Assembly (NCBI GenBank): GCA_963932465.1
Contig: OZ010796.1
Location: 74,217,974-74,281,973 of the forward strand
Length of the DNA stretch: 64,000 nucleotides
From: Maratus speciosus
Taxonomy: Eukaryota; Arthropoda; Arachnida; Araneae; Salticidae
Direction of reading: 5' to 3'
Within the stretch, counting starts at the first letter, position 1; each line of letters begins with the position of its first letter. Positions 12,189 to 23,713 of this stretch are shown piece by piece. The notes below the pieces were generated by a model, which ran no database searches, was not told the origin of the DNA, and saw only the letters and a program-made list of their open reading frames with translations. The translations under genes were made by a program, and so were the position numbers.

Positions 12189-13093
12189 CACTAAAACTAC
12201 CACGAGGGGTCAAATGACCCTTTTGGAATTTTTTAATTTGTCAAACTAAAACATTACGAAATTTCTTTATTTCACGACTTTTATTAAAATATAGGATCAT
12301 ATTATTCCTTAAAATGCCTCACCTCCGAACTAATCTTTTTTTGCCTAGAAAAAAATAGTTTAAGCTTAACTACCGCAAGGGGTCATTTGACCCCTGAATA
12401 AATTTATGTTAAATCAAAGGTATAAATGTTTTATTTTGTAAGAACATTAATAACTTGCGTATTTTTGCTATTACTTGATTTATTCTACTGTATTACATCA
12501 TATTTGTTAACCCTTTCAGGGGCAAAGCATTTTCAATGGTAAAGGGTTGAAGTAAATAATGGGCACCGGAATTGACCAACAAATTTATTTGTAAATATGA
12601 AAAAGGCTATATTTCACATACATATTAAATAGAAAATATTTTACCAAAATCTGGTGCCATTGTGGCGTTTGGGAATTGAAATTAAATGGTTTCATAAACA
12701 TGCCACCGCCCCTGAAACGGTTAATGTATGATGGTGCTATTAAAAATTGACTTTACTCCGGGTGAGATTCTAGTTTGAACATTTCACGTTATATCGAGAA
12801 CGAAATAATCTTAAAGTATGTGGTGAACATAAAACAAATTTGTACAATATTTGTTGATTAAATTTTCAAATTTCTTGAAATAATTGTTTTCTTAATTTTA
12901 TTTGCGTAATGATATAATTTTTTTAATTTGATAAATAAACAATTTGTAATAATTATTTGTAAAAAGTTTTATTTATAAACCAAAGTGTATCAACTGGTAT
13001 ATTTTTCGCAAAAATCCTAAAATAGATAATATTTTATATAGGGGACCCTTTTCGGTAGGTATAGGTATAAAAAAAATATCGGTACGTTTAGTG
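12189..13093. mobile_element. TTAA-flanked element, family C, with nested insertion (905 bp)
   Basis: TTAA lies at 12185-12188 and 13094-13097. The ends are CACTAAAACTACC and GGTACGTTTAGTG. A palindrome, GGGTCAAATGACCC, sits at 12207-12220. A second, similarly oriented block (AACTACCGCAAGGGGTCA) lies near 12369. A 210-bp TTAA element is nested at 12511-12720. The surrounding sequence resembles 59.4-59.6 kb, where nothing comparable is inserted. The ends also resemble the 200-bp element at 31570-31769. Confidence 0.75.
12511..12720. mobile_element. piggyBac-type MITE, family D, nested (210 bp)
   Basis: TTAA lies at 12507-12510 and 12721-12724. The ends CCCTTTCAGGGGC and GCCCCTGAAACGG are inverted repeats. 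Related copies lie at 18642-18852 and 45606-45853; they share a TGGTG-CAT-GTGGCGTTTGGGAAT region near the right end. Confidence 0.85.
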
Positions 13094-13099
13094 TTAAGA

Positions 13100-14590
13100 A
13101 ATGAAGTCAAAATGTAAAAAAATCAGTTTAGTTTTTATGGGGAAAAGAACGGAGGTCACGTATGTAGACCCAGGTAACGAAGAGGATATACTAATGTTTG
13201 TTCATAATTTTGAAACGAAGATATTATAGGGCAGTTTTCAAAAGGTGGGCACTGGACACACATCGTAACTTTAAGCATTTCGATAAATAAATTTAATTAT
13301 CATTGACTTTAAACTTTTTTACACTAAGTTTTTAATTCTGTTCAGAGATAGAAAATGACATAATATATTGCAAAAACTTTGTATAAAAATCTTAATTTTA
13401 TTTTATGCTAAAGAGGCCAATTTTGAACATTCATAACGTTAACTGTTCCAATGTATCATCAAGAAAGAGTTTTAACTTGTTCCCAGGTGGTTCTAGTAGT
13501 AAACAACGAATGCATAAAGGAAACGGGTGATTGTTTACTAATTTCGGTAACAGGTACCAGTCCGATTTGTTGCTTTTTGAAGATAGGTCTTTTCTAGAAA
13601 GAATTTTTCTGTATTTTGTTATGTCCAAAAGTAACGATCGTAACAAAGCTGTCATTTCCACGAAAAATACATCAAGTAAGTACTTTAAACTCTTTTATCT
13701 AACTTTAAAATCATTTAACAAAAAAATTAAATTATTTGTATGTTTTTGGAATAAATGCACTTTTCTAAAATAAACTGGAACGTCCGAATCGCGTAACGAT
13801 CGAAACGCCGATTTTTTTTTCTTTTAGTAAATCAATTTTTAAAGATGATTCGATGTCCTGAAACGTACAAAAGATATTTATTATAATGCTTTATCGTAAA
13901 TAATTACGTATTTTGTACAAATAAAGCGTATTTAGTACTTGTAATAATATACCTTGACTAGAAGCATGCTCAACTTACGTGTGTACGATCGACACAAAAT
14001 GGCGGCCGCTGCGAACGTTACGAAATTTCGGACATGCTTATTTAAAAGTGTGTTTTAAAATTAATAGTAAAACTTCTTTTATTTATTTAGAAAGTAATTC
14101 TTAAGTGATCTTACGCGTTTTTATGTACTTTGCAAAGTTTTCTTTGCAGCAAATTTACCCAAAAAGATTATTTAATAACCATGTCCAAATCGTGGAATGA
14201 ACTAAGCGCTAGTAATTTTAATTTTCTAAATATATTATAACAGTCCATTGTTATACATAAAAAATAAACATATATATTTTTAATTATTATACTTGAAGTC
14301 ATTTTATTTTAATTAAAGGGATACTGTAAAAAATGGCCTTTAAATTGGAAATTTTTTAAAATTATTTATAGTTAACGTTTAATGATCCCACATTTTGATA
14401 GCGAAATCGCAAGTAATGCTAAAAACGACAATCATCCTTGTCCAAACAACAATGAGCTGGACTCTTAATTATTTGCAAGGCTCGATTCCAATGCAATTCG
14501 CTCAATATCCATTCCATTTTGCAGAAATAAAAATTATTCTGTTAAAGATTTACCCAAAACATTAGTTATGAAAGAAAACCCATGCATGGC
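13100..14590. other. No gene recognised
   Basis: A+T-rich sequence. Two overlapping open frames at 13431-13661 (minus) and 13531-13773 (plus) carry no recognisable domain. The first 70 bp continue the repeat also seen near 59.55-59.61 kb. Confidence 0.4.
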
Positions 14591-14596
14591 CAACGC

Positions 14597-14851
14597 CCCT
14601 TAGATAAGGGAAAAAGCCGTGACACGCTCTGTTCTGACGTCACGAAACTTGACATGAACCAGCGAAAACAAAGAAAACAAGTTCTAAACTTGTATGTTTT
14701 TGATTTTTATTGGCTAGTGGAATTGTAAATAATTCCACGAGCCAACGAAATCGAAACATGAAAGTTGTTAGATATTTTTTTCTTTGTTTTTCGTGTGACA
14801 GTTTCGTGACGTCAGAACAAAGCGTGTCATGGCTTTCTCCTTTGTCTAGGG
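14597..14851. mobile_element. Foldback MITE, near-palindromic (about 255 bp)
   Basis: The two halves are inverted copies of each other along almost the whole length. The outer ends read CCCTTAGATAAGG-like and CCTTTGTCTAGGG. Inside them is GACACGCT-TGTTCTGACGTC and its reverse complement. The centre is GGAATTGTAAATAATTCC at 14719-14736. Both arms contain TGACGTCA. The target duplication could not be fixed, so the superfamily is open. Confidence 0.85.
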
Positions 14852-14859
14852 AGCATTAG

Positions 14860-15230
14860 TACGGCTTGGTGAAGATATCCGGTATTTTTGATGAATGCTT
14901 TGGCGGCTAATTTATTTTTCATGAGAAATTCACGCAAGTGAAAAGTGTCTATTCTCCTAGTATTTCTCACTTGAATTGTTCGTATAATCTTGGCGATCTT
15001 CCTGCAGTTTATTTCTATTTATAAGTTGTCGCTTAAATCGGGTGTTAAGTAGTAGAAATGGGAAATAGTTACTTTTGGTTAACAGGTTGCATCGTTCCAC
15101 GCTTGCACAAGTAACAGGCTCCAACAACCTGTTATTTTTTTAACATATAACTAATGGCTGTGTATGATGTCAACGGGTGTTTTTAATAAGGCTTTTAAAT
15201 AAAATGTTTGAAATAATTTTGGGACGTACG
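14860..15230. other. Spacer, nothing recognised
   Basis: No gene, repeat or RNA feature was recognised in this 370-bp spacer. Confidence 0.4.
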
Positions 15231-15234
15231 TATA

Positions 15235-16320
15235 CACTGTTTTTTGTATAGAGAATCCACACCATTAAAATCGGTTTTTGTTTAAAAACTTAATTTTTAC
15301 AGGACAAAACTTACCTAGTTATACTTTTAATTTTATGCATTTTCAGCTTTTCTGGCACTAAAAACGTTTTTTGTTTATGGTGACAAAAACGTAGAAAATT
15401 CATAAAGTTCTAAGTATCATAACTCAATAAGTTTTAGCTGTAGGAAAATAAAATTTTTACTGTTTTAGTGGTTAGAACATGGAGAAACTTTTTCTGAATG
15501 AAGCTTATAGGATCCAGACGTTGTGGAAAAAATTTTAATTTCTTAACTATTTAAAATGCACTTATTTTAACGCAAATTGGATTTTAAATGATGCATAACA
15601 AAATCCTAATTGGAACAATACCACTAAAACTAACGATTTAGAAATTAACTTTTGGTAAACGATAAGAGACCCTGTATAAACAGTTTTAACAACATGATTT
15701 GTAAATATATATATAATTATTCCCGATTTCGTTTCTGCCATGTGTATCAACGCATATGCGTAGCGAAAACCACAAGAACATGAAAATATTTATATATTTT
15801 TAGTCAGATGCAAGTTATCAATGTAATATTAAAAACGCGTTTTTTCATATTTGGTGACTAAAAATCACAATTCATTAAATTGCAAGTATCTTAACTCTGT
15901 TAGTTTTGGCCATAGAAGAATAATTTTTTACTGTTTCTTACATCTTTAAACATAGAGAAACTTATAAGCCCCAGATACTGTAATTTTTTTTTTTAATTTC
16001 TTAAGTATTTAAAATCCAGCTATTTTAACATAAATCGATTTTTATATGATAGAGAACAAAATTTGAAACACTTTTGCAATTAGAACTACACCTCTAAAAC
16101 TAATGGTTTAGAAATTAGCTTTTGGCAAACGATAAGAAAAGACATGCTATATTAAAATAAGACTGCTTTAACATGATTTATTTAAAAAAAAAAAAAAATC
16201 CCCGATTTCATTGCAGCCATATTTATGAACGTCTATCCAAAGATAATCCACAAGAATCTGAAAATGTTATTTATACACTTTTAATTAAAAGCAATTTATC
16301 CGAACAGATTTTTATTACGT
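15235..16320. repeat. MITE-like repeat duplicated in tandem (offset about 474 bp)
   Basis: The block from about 15350 to 15815 reappears from about 15830 to 16310. Shared landmarks include GCATAACTCA/TCTTAACTC-GTTAGTTTT words, AAACTAACGATTTAGAAATTA near 15630 against AAACTAATGGTTTAGAAATTA near 16097, and a TTTAACA-CATGATTT word after each. The AAACTAA-G-TTTAGAAATTA word resembles the family A subterminal region. Short open frames (15562-15750, 16173-16400) fall in both copies but are not conserved as proteins. Confidence 0.7.
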
Positions 16321-16329
16321 TTTTCAAAT

Positions 16330-17125
16330 TAGTTACAATTGTATTAAAATTAAGTTATCGCACAAATAATGCTATGCTATTATCTTTTATTTACATTTGA
16401 AATGAAATCGCAGAAATAAAAATGTTTCTAACTCTTATTTTCAAAAAACACAGTATTGAGAAACAAATAAAAACACATAGCCCCTTTTCATAAAACCTGT
16501 CAAACTCCATGAGCAATATCCCATTTAAACATTCAAAGAAACCACTACCAGGTCAAAAATGGCTAACGAGCTAACTCTGCCAATGCAACGAATTTGGAAT
16601 TATTCCCATTCTCTGATATCATTTATTAAAAAACCCGTTTCACTTTTCATTCCAATAAATCTCATCTACTAAAATGATTTTATTCAATACTATTTATCTG
16701 TACAACAAATTACAACAGTTTAACGTATATAAGTGTGATGTGTTAAAAATATTTTGTCTTCGTATTGACTTAAAGCAGTTACAGTATTAGAATCAACAGT
16801 AAATGAATATTTGTAATAAAATGTGTCAAGCTCTATGCGGTTTCTCGGAACAATTTAACAGTGGTAGCTTTCTTTTCTTGCGAATTGGCTAGGTGTTTGC
16901 TAATGAATTGGGCTCTGATTGGTTGATTGCGAAATGCTTCATAGCTACTAAGCTTTACTCATTTTTTGCAGTGAACCTACATTCTAGCCATTGGAGGCCG
17001 CTAAAGACATGAAAGGAAGATTTTTGACTGTCTGTGGTTGTTAATGATTTCTATTAGCTTTGGCGCGTCATAAGCGTTCATAATGACATTTTTTTTTTAT
17101 TTGAAAGTACATTTTTAAGCTCTTT
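16330..17125. other. No gene recognised
   Basis: A+T-rich DNA without element ends, RNA genes or convincing open frames. Confidence 0.4.
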
Positions 17126-17740
17126 TTAGGGTTCAGTACTTATAAAGTAAAAACGGAACCATTAGAAGATCACTCCTGTGTCTGTCTGTCACAGCCATTT
17201 TACTCGTAAACTATGGAACGTGGAAATTTCAAATTCGGGGAAGTAATAAAGACCACTGACCCAGATATTTTCAGATTCATAAACATTCATAAATTTAGTA
17301 AAAACGTAGAGGGGCTAATTATGCTACTTGAAAAAAAAAATCTCTTCTTTGTATATCATGTGGGGTATCCCGTGAAAGCTTTTGTAATGCTGAACTCAAA
17401 AATACATTCCTTTTTAATTTTAGGTATTATATTTTCAAGGATATTGTTGAAAATGTAGCACAATAATCCCCCCCCCCCATCTAATTCCGAATGTACTGAA
17501 ACTAAAATTATGAAAAAATTAGAGGTAGTAGACGTTAATATAAACCTTGCCGGAAAATCATAGCGATTACCCTAGGTCACATAGTTTTTGAGTAATTAGA
17601 ATTTTTCTGTTGTACACAAATTTCGATTTACGGGCATTCAGAAAAATTGTTGAGCATCGCTGAATATACCTATCGTTGCAGAAGAATAAAAGCATTGTTG
17701 ATAATGATTTTCAAAAAAAATCATCGGTAATTAGCCGAGA
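17126..17740 (+). repeat. Arthropod-type dispersed repeat, start region
   Basis: The stretch opens AGGGTTCAGTACTTATAAAG, followed by AACGGAACCATTAGAAGATC, then TGTGTCTGTCTGTCACAG. A GGGTTC-GTAC...CGGAACC...CTGTCTGTC string resembles, from memory, the start of a repeat common in arthropod genomes; this was not checked. A matching 3' terminus (CGGAACCCTCTGTGCGCGAG) lies separately at 45293. The 81-codon open frame at 17213-17458 runs through the repeat and is probably chance. Confidence 0.55.
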
Positions 17741-17901
17741 TATTAACCCTTAAATGTACGGTCAGTTTGGACATACACAAGGACAGGGGCGGCGTACTTT
17801 ATGCCTAGTTAACAACTTTTAATGATATACATGAGTAATGTAATGTCCAGTAACAGTATAAAAGCAATAAACGTCAAATTGTTAAAAACATACTAATTTA
17901 A

Positions 17902-18637
17902 GTCGTCTCGGGACTCTAAAAAGTGGAAAAAATGAAAAAAAAGACCATTTTTAACATTTAATGTCTTAAAATGTATGATTTTAAAACACAATTTTAATTG
18001 GGATGAAAGATATATAAGTGTGTTCTTTCGTTTCGTGTATTTAAAAAATTGCAAGATACAGAATTAGTATTTATAGGGGGCTCGAAACTGTTAGACATTT
18101 GTCGAACAAAAAATTGGCATAACAGTTTACGCGCAGCATTACAAAATAAATATTGCAACTAGAATGAAAATTTTGGTGCTTACTTATACTGCAGATTGTA
18201 ATATCCCTGAACTTAAATAAATTTGTATTTAAAACATTTTTATATTTAATGCAATGTTGCATTTAGCTAAAACAAAATTTTGAAAATTTCAACAGTAAAA
18301 TCGCCTAAAAAAATATTTTTAACAATAAAAAGGAAATTTTAGGTTCAGTTTACACAGACTAACATGAAATATGTTCTGAATATTTTTTCATGAAATTTTC
18401 AAAAGTTTTTGAGGCATCCTGCGCGTTATGCCCAAAAAACGCCATTTGGAAAATGACTTTAAAGTTTCGGAAACGCCGCTTCAGCTATTGAGCGGGTATA
18501 ATTCTAAAAGCCAAAACTTCTGTTCTAATGGGAATTTCAAGGAACCAATTATATCAAAATATTTAGAAAAGATAAGCGTTTAACATCCTAAAAAAATTTA
18601 ATTTCTTAAATTTTGAAGCTTTAAGTCCTGCGACCAC
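17902..18637 (+). mobile_element. TTAA-flanked MITE, family B copy 2 (736 bp)
   Basis: TTAA lies at 17898-17901 and 18638-18641. The left end is GTCGTCTCGGGACTC and the right end reads AAGTCCTGCGACCAC. The sequence is collinear with the reverse complement of 9018-9746, for example AAAAAATTGCAAGAT-CAGAATTA in both. The right-hand TTAA is shared with the element that follows. Confidence 0.82.
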
Positions 18638-18641
18638 TTAA

Positions 18642-18852
18642 TCCTTTCCGGCACGGAGTAATTCTATTTATAAACTTATGAAATATTGAACTGACACCAG
18701 AATTTATAAACTAATTTATTAGAAAATGCGAACTTTCTTATTTTCACGTACATGATAAAAGGAAATTTTTAATTAAATATTCTTGGTACCGTTTGTCTGT
18801 TTTTGGAATTAAATTAGGTGTCCGTTTTTTAATGGCATCGCCCTCGAAAGAT
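18642..18852. mobile_element. piggyBac-type MITE, family D copy (211 bp)
   Basis: TTAA lies at 18638-18641 and 18853-18856. The left end is TCCTTTCCGGCACGG and the right end CGCCCTCGAAAGAT. It is similar to 12511-12720 and 45606-45853 in length and layout, including an ACTGACA-CAGAATTT block shared with the 45.6 kb copy. The right end is degenerate. Confidence 0.7.
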
Positions 18853-18856
18853 TTAA

Positions 18857-19242
18857 TTTGAATGAATCGCATAAATATTGCGGCATTCGCGATAGTTTGC
18901 ATTGAATGGATCTCTCAATACGCCTCGAGTGACTTTAAAAGTTAATTAAACACCTATCTGGAAAAACGCGTCACTGACCAAGGCAGCGTTGCAACTTTGA
19001 GACTTCAATTCGAAGCGCGCTTAGCACGATGCCAAATTTAAACTTTGAACAAAGGTTTTGTTTTAGCTACACTGTAGAAATAAAGGTTATTACTACGCTG
19101 AATTTAGTTTCATGAAATGCCAAATGAAGCTTAACTATGCACTGCTTTTTTTGTCAGTACCGAATTAAGTTCATCATAAACAGATTAGGATAATATTTAA
19201 AAAAGTTATACGAATAGCTTTAATAGGTATTTGATAGTATTT
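18857..19242. other. Spacer, nothing recognised
   Basis: Slightly less A+T-rich than its surroundings around 18880-19040, but without a reading frame or motif I recognise. Confidence 0.35.
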
Positions 19243-20060
19243 AGCAGTGTTGGGCAGAATCTGATTACAAAGTAATGAAATTATAGATTAAAATACATTA
19301 TAATTCCCTCACAATGCAATTGATTAACATGTAAGGCATTACAAAGTAATTTCAAGTACTCTTTTGAAATACATAATCTGATTATCGTGTAATAGATTAC
19401 AAGCCAATTCTCATTTTTTTCTTTTAAATTTTAATTAGATTAATTTGTAATGGATTACAAGATAATTCAGATTACATTTTTAATTGTATAATTCAATTAA
19501 CATGTAATCTATATTACAAGATGACTCATATTCGATTTTAATTATATAACCCAATTAGCCTGTAATCGATTACTTTTTTAATTATAGGATCCAGTTGACT
19601 TGTAATGGATTATAGATCAATTCTAATTGCATCTTTAAAAATATAACTTAGATTAAATTCTAATGTATTACAAGTTAGTGTCAATTACGTTTATTCAGAA
19701 TTCAGTTTGGTTAACGTGTAATATAATACAACTTAATCTAAATTACATTCTATGAAATGTATTTAAATTAAATTGCAATGAATTATGAACTAATTCTAAT
19801 TGCAGTTTTTAAAATAAAATTTAGATTAAATTCTAATGTATTACAAGTTAATCTCAGTTATGTTTGCTCAGAATGAAATTTGGTTAGCGTGTAATGTAAT
19901 ATAACTAAATCTAAGTTACATTCTATGAAATATATTTAAATTATATTGCAATCAATTACGAGCTAATTCTAATTGCATTTCTAAAATTGATATGAAAATT
20001 ACTTGTAATTCAATGCAAGTTAATCCCAGTTACGTTTATAAGAATGTAACTAAATTATAA
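19243..20060. repeat. AATCTGATTAC-type repeat with a 173-bp tandem unit
   Basis: The left end reads CAGTGTTGGGCAGAATCTGA. The body is made of TGTAAT/ATTACA words. From about 19621 a unit starting TTCTAATTGCA repeats at 19621, 19794 and 19967, which is exactly 173 bp each time. A related repeat with the mirrored terminal word (TTTGCCCAACTCTG) ends at 45126. The class is unknown; the right end here appears truncated. Confidence 0.7.
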
Positions 20061-20690
20061 GTAACTATTTATATGTCAGTAAGTATTAATTTATAATGTT
20101 ATAAAAACATAATAGAATTTTTTAAGCAGAATTGCATATTTACTAATTTTCTAGTTATTTTTACGTAATTAATCGTTTTCTGGAAATACGCCTTTTTTTT
20201 TTTTACTTTTTTAATTCAGACCCGAAAAACGCGCTATACAGAATCTGATGTCGAGAGGTGTCATGAGACAGAGGTGCATACACCATAATTTTACAAAACG
20301 ATTATTATTTTTTTTAAGTAAGTTTTATACCCAGAAAAAATTTAATATATAAGGTTTAAATTATTACGAAATATAAAAAGTTGCTTATCGCGCTCGAAGG
20401 GACAATGTCACATTATTTTTAACATATAGATCTTAAATATCTCTGTGATATAAGTAATATACATACAATGTATTTAAAATTTTGTAGATTATCTGATGAT
20501 TGAGAATGCAATGTTAAAAATGAAGGAACTCAAATTTAATCATTCATGAGTACATTTCGGTTCTGAGACTTTGTTCCTGCTGTTTAGGCCATAGGGCTTC
20601 GATCCCGACACATCGGTCCCAATGCCATTTCAATTCCTAGTTACTTCGGTGCAAAAAGTGACATAATTTTACAGAAGACATTGATTGTCT
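20061..20690. other. No gene recognised
   Basis: A+T-rich sequence with no recognisable gene or repeat boundary. Confidence 0.35.
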
Positions 20691-21140
20691 TTTTTTAAAA
20701 AAACCAAAACCACATAAATTTTACTATAGCGCGAATATAAGGGCCCGATATCCAAATACACATATAACTCAAATCTAATTTGTCGACACAAGTTTTATAT
20801 GATTAACGTAACAGTTTTAAAGGGAGGAGGGCTATATAGATTTTTCATAAAAGCCTTTCCATATTTTAGTGTATCAAAAATATAAGCGGCTGACAAATTA
20901 AAATAATTATAACTCAAGCTACAATTATCGTAAAACACTTTGTATAGTAAACGTAACCTTTATAATGGGGAAGAGGACATTGTCGGTATTTTAACAGAAG
21001 CCCCCAACTTTCAATATGGCATAAATATAAGGACCCGTTAAACATAAACACTTATAACTCAGATCCAAATTGTCACAGAATATAAAAAATTCATATGATA
21101 AAAGCAATTATTTTAAAGGGGGAGAGAAAGACATTTTTTG
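20691..21140 (-). repeat. Divergent satellite-like repeat (block 1)
   Basis: Two to three diverged units occur, carrying the words ATATAAGGGCCCG, TATAACTCA and GTAAACGTAACCTTTATAA. The same word set is seen in reverse or direct orientation at 26480-28030 and 42720-44160, so this is a smaller block of the same family. Confidence 0.55.
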
Positions 21141-21516
21141 GTCCTGTTTGCGATTGAGAATCTTTTCTTGAAATTGATTCCGTTTTTATAGTTGTAAAAA
21201 CAAAACAAAAAATTGTATATTTAAAATCCAAATTCATCGAATTTCAGCTTACCTTTTCATGCATTAGTTTAAGGAAAATTAATTTTTCGCATGCTTGGGT
21301 AATATTGGAATGTATACGTTTTTTTTATTATTATTATTTTCTAATTAATTAAAATACATTGAAGTAGAATCATGCATCGGGTTAGACATCGTATTTCGGC
21401 GGTGTCGACGACGATTTTTTTTTTTTAACGCATTTTTTATTTTAAATTTTTTACAGTTACGAATACATTTCTAAATTTATTCAGTATTTATGGTTAAAAA
21501 GATTAAAATTTTATAT
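21141..21516. other. Spacer, nothing recognised
   Basis: A T-rich stretch with no gene or element visible. Confidence 0.35.
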
Positions 21517-21520
21517 TTAA

Positions 21521-21876
21521 CCCGTAACCGAAGTAACAAATATTGTCGCATATCTACCGTGAGCAATCTGTCAGACCGGTTAACCAGTAACCGGAGTGAC
21601 AAATGTTGTCGCATAACTGCCGTGAGTGGTCTGTGAGACCGCTTAATCTAAATATGAATAAAATGCTACATTAACTCTCAAAATACTATTTATCTACTAA
21701 ACTTCATGTACACAGCTATTATTTTTAAAATTCAGCTACTCAAAAGTTAGTAGTGAAGATAAAGGGACTCCAAATAAAAGAAAATTTAACCAGCATCTAT
21801 AGTTAAACGGAAAATTTGTGAAAATGGAAAAATAATGCAGTCTCTGAGACCGCTAACAGCGGTTTCCGGTTACGAT
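21521..21876. mobile_element. TTAA MITE, family G, with duplicated left end (about 356 bp)
   Basis: TTAA lies at 21517-21520, followed by CCCGTAACCGAAGTAACAAA. The same terminus recurs 63 bp further in, after a second TTAA at 21580-21583 (CCAGTAACCGGAGTGACAAA). Both carry TCTGTCAGACCGG/TCTGTGAGACCG palindromes. The right end (CGGTTTCCGGTTACG) pairs with the left, but its TTAA is lost. The family has three more copies at 32020, 32546 and 35801. Confidence 0.72.
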
Positions 21877-22081
21877 ACAAATACATCGAATTTCTGTTTG
21901 TACTTTATACATTCTTTATCTTAAAAATTAATTTTCATACGTTTGGGAAATATTTAAATATTTTACTTTTAATATATTATTATTTTGAAATTAATATAAA
22001 AAAAATACTTTAAATCACAGTTCTGAATTGGTAACCCGATTTCTTGCAAAAGGAAAGAAAGTGAGAGGGGTGAGGACACAT

Positions 22082-22282
22082 TTATGAGTTTTTCCGGTTA
22101 TCTGAAATTTTAGGTTTCTTTGTCATTTTCTGATCATTGAAAATTAGATATATTTTATTGCAAATCCTACAGGAGCAAACCGCCACAAACACTTCATGAA
22201 TTTCAGCAGCCGGGTGCTCCGAGGCTCCTACTTTCAATCCTTCTCCATCAACTACATGAATGTCAGCATTTATGTTAAACAC
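22082..22282 (-). other. Possible coding exon, unidentified
   Basis: A 66-residue open frame on the minus strand is locally richer in G+C than the DNA around it and has a protein-like composition, for example DIHVVDGEGLKVGASEHPAA followed by EIHEVFVAVCSCRIC. It has no ATG start; the frame opens at GTG. A good acceptor-like tract (TTTTATTTCCTTTTAG) lies just upstream on that strand, but the frame running into it contains a stop. I do not recognise the protein. It could be an exon with a different boundary, an old pseudogene, or chance. Confidence 0.2.
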
Positions 22283-22289
22283 ATTTTAT

Positions 22290-23060
22290 TATAATCTAAA
22301 ACCTAAAAGGAAATAAAACAGCGGCGTATGATTTACACATCTTTGTTTTATCTTTTTATTAGCCTCCGGTACGGTATGCTATTTCTTTCTCCCAGCTTAT
22401 TTTGTGTCCAAAAAATAACGTTAGCTTACAGAAGCTATCCGAAAAACAAAGCATTACGATTAAACATTCTTTAGCAATTTTTTAAACTTCTAAGCATCGC
22501 ACGTTTTCACTTTTTATACCATCGTATTGGAAAAAAAAGTTCTTTTAAATGCATTTTGTTTGAAAACTGTATCTCCATTTATTTTTGAAACATTAATTTT
22601 TTTGTAGTTTTCAGCACCATTTGTTTAATTTTGGCAACTCAAGTACTCCATTTATATCGAAAGTAAAGGGAAAATAGTTTAAAAATAGAAATTATATATT
22701 TGTGTTGCCATTTTCTCGTAACAACCGAGAGAAAATGTAATTAAAATATGTGCTTTTTTGAAAAAAAAAAATATAAACGCATGATTTCTGTTAAAACAAT
22801 GCAGCTATTATATACTATATTTAATTGTAAGTATCTATGAATCATTGGATAGCCGTTTTTTTTTTTTTTTTTTCGATTTTCTTGAATAACGGCATCTTTT
22901 TGCTGCATTTGTACATTATTTCATGATAGTGACGTGCTATGCATGCTTTACTGTAGATGTTTAATAGTAGACCGTAAATGTGGAATTCTTAAGCGGATGC
23001 GAATGACGTCATTTTACATAAAATAAAACGTGTGCTTTAAGTCTTAAAATTGAAATATAT
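22290..23060. other. No gene recognised
   Basis: A+T-rich sequence with a T run around 22858-22873. No gene or element was recognised. Confidence 0.35.
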
Positions 23061-23113
23061 TTTGTACTGCAGTAGAGTCCCGCTTAACCAATTTTCTTCT
23101 GATGGACTGTTGG

Positions 23114-23308
23114 CTTCTATTATTATGAAACAGCCATTATAAATGAAGTGTTAGGCGAAGATGAAAAAGCAGCCATAAAAAAAATCATGGCCATCCCCCC
23201 CCCCCTCCCAGAATTCTGACCAGAAAATCAGAGTTCTAACTTTTTACGGCTGCTCTTTCATCTTCACCTAACACTTCATTTATAATGGCTGTTTCATAAT
23301 AATAGAAG
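23114..23308. repeat. Inverted repeat with about 67-bp arms
   Basis: The arm at 23114-23180 (starting CTTCTATTATTATGAAACAG) is the near-exact reverse complement of 23241-23308. The 60-bp loop includes a run of C. Just left of it, CAGTAGAGTCCCGCTTAACC at 23070 looks like a Tigger/pogo-type terminus, so this may be part of such an element; no matching right terminus was found. Confidence 0.75.
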
Positions 23309-23713
23309 AGAAAATTTCCATAAGAAGAAAATGAAGTAATGGAAATTCCGGAGGCGACACTAAATTCTGAAAAAGCAGAATTCCTGTTGTCTAGTTTAAC
23401 TTTATTTCTCATCACGGAAGGTTATTGGTTAAATTCAGTATTAGATTCATTGAATATGTTTCTGTTTTTCCTCAATATCTTTTTAATCATTTTTCAGTTA
23501 ATAAATAAATAAATAAATAAAATAAAAAATGTTTTTGTATGTTTTTAGAACTGTAGTGCAAGTTAAGAAGACTATGGGAGCCCCCCCCCCCCCACTACAG
23601 ACTATTGAATTTAGATTTCAGCAGCCATCAGAAGTTAGAAAAAACACAATCCTTTTATTTTATATTATTTCTTTACTGAACTAATCAAAATTTTCAAAAT
23701 AGCTCATTAATTA

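Noticed and set aside
23060..23310. Tigger-like left end CAGTAGAGTCCCGC as a complete element
   Set aside because: No right terminus or TA pair was found; only the inverted repeat beside it is supported.
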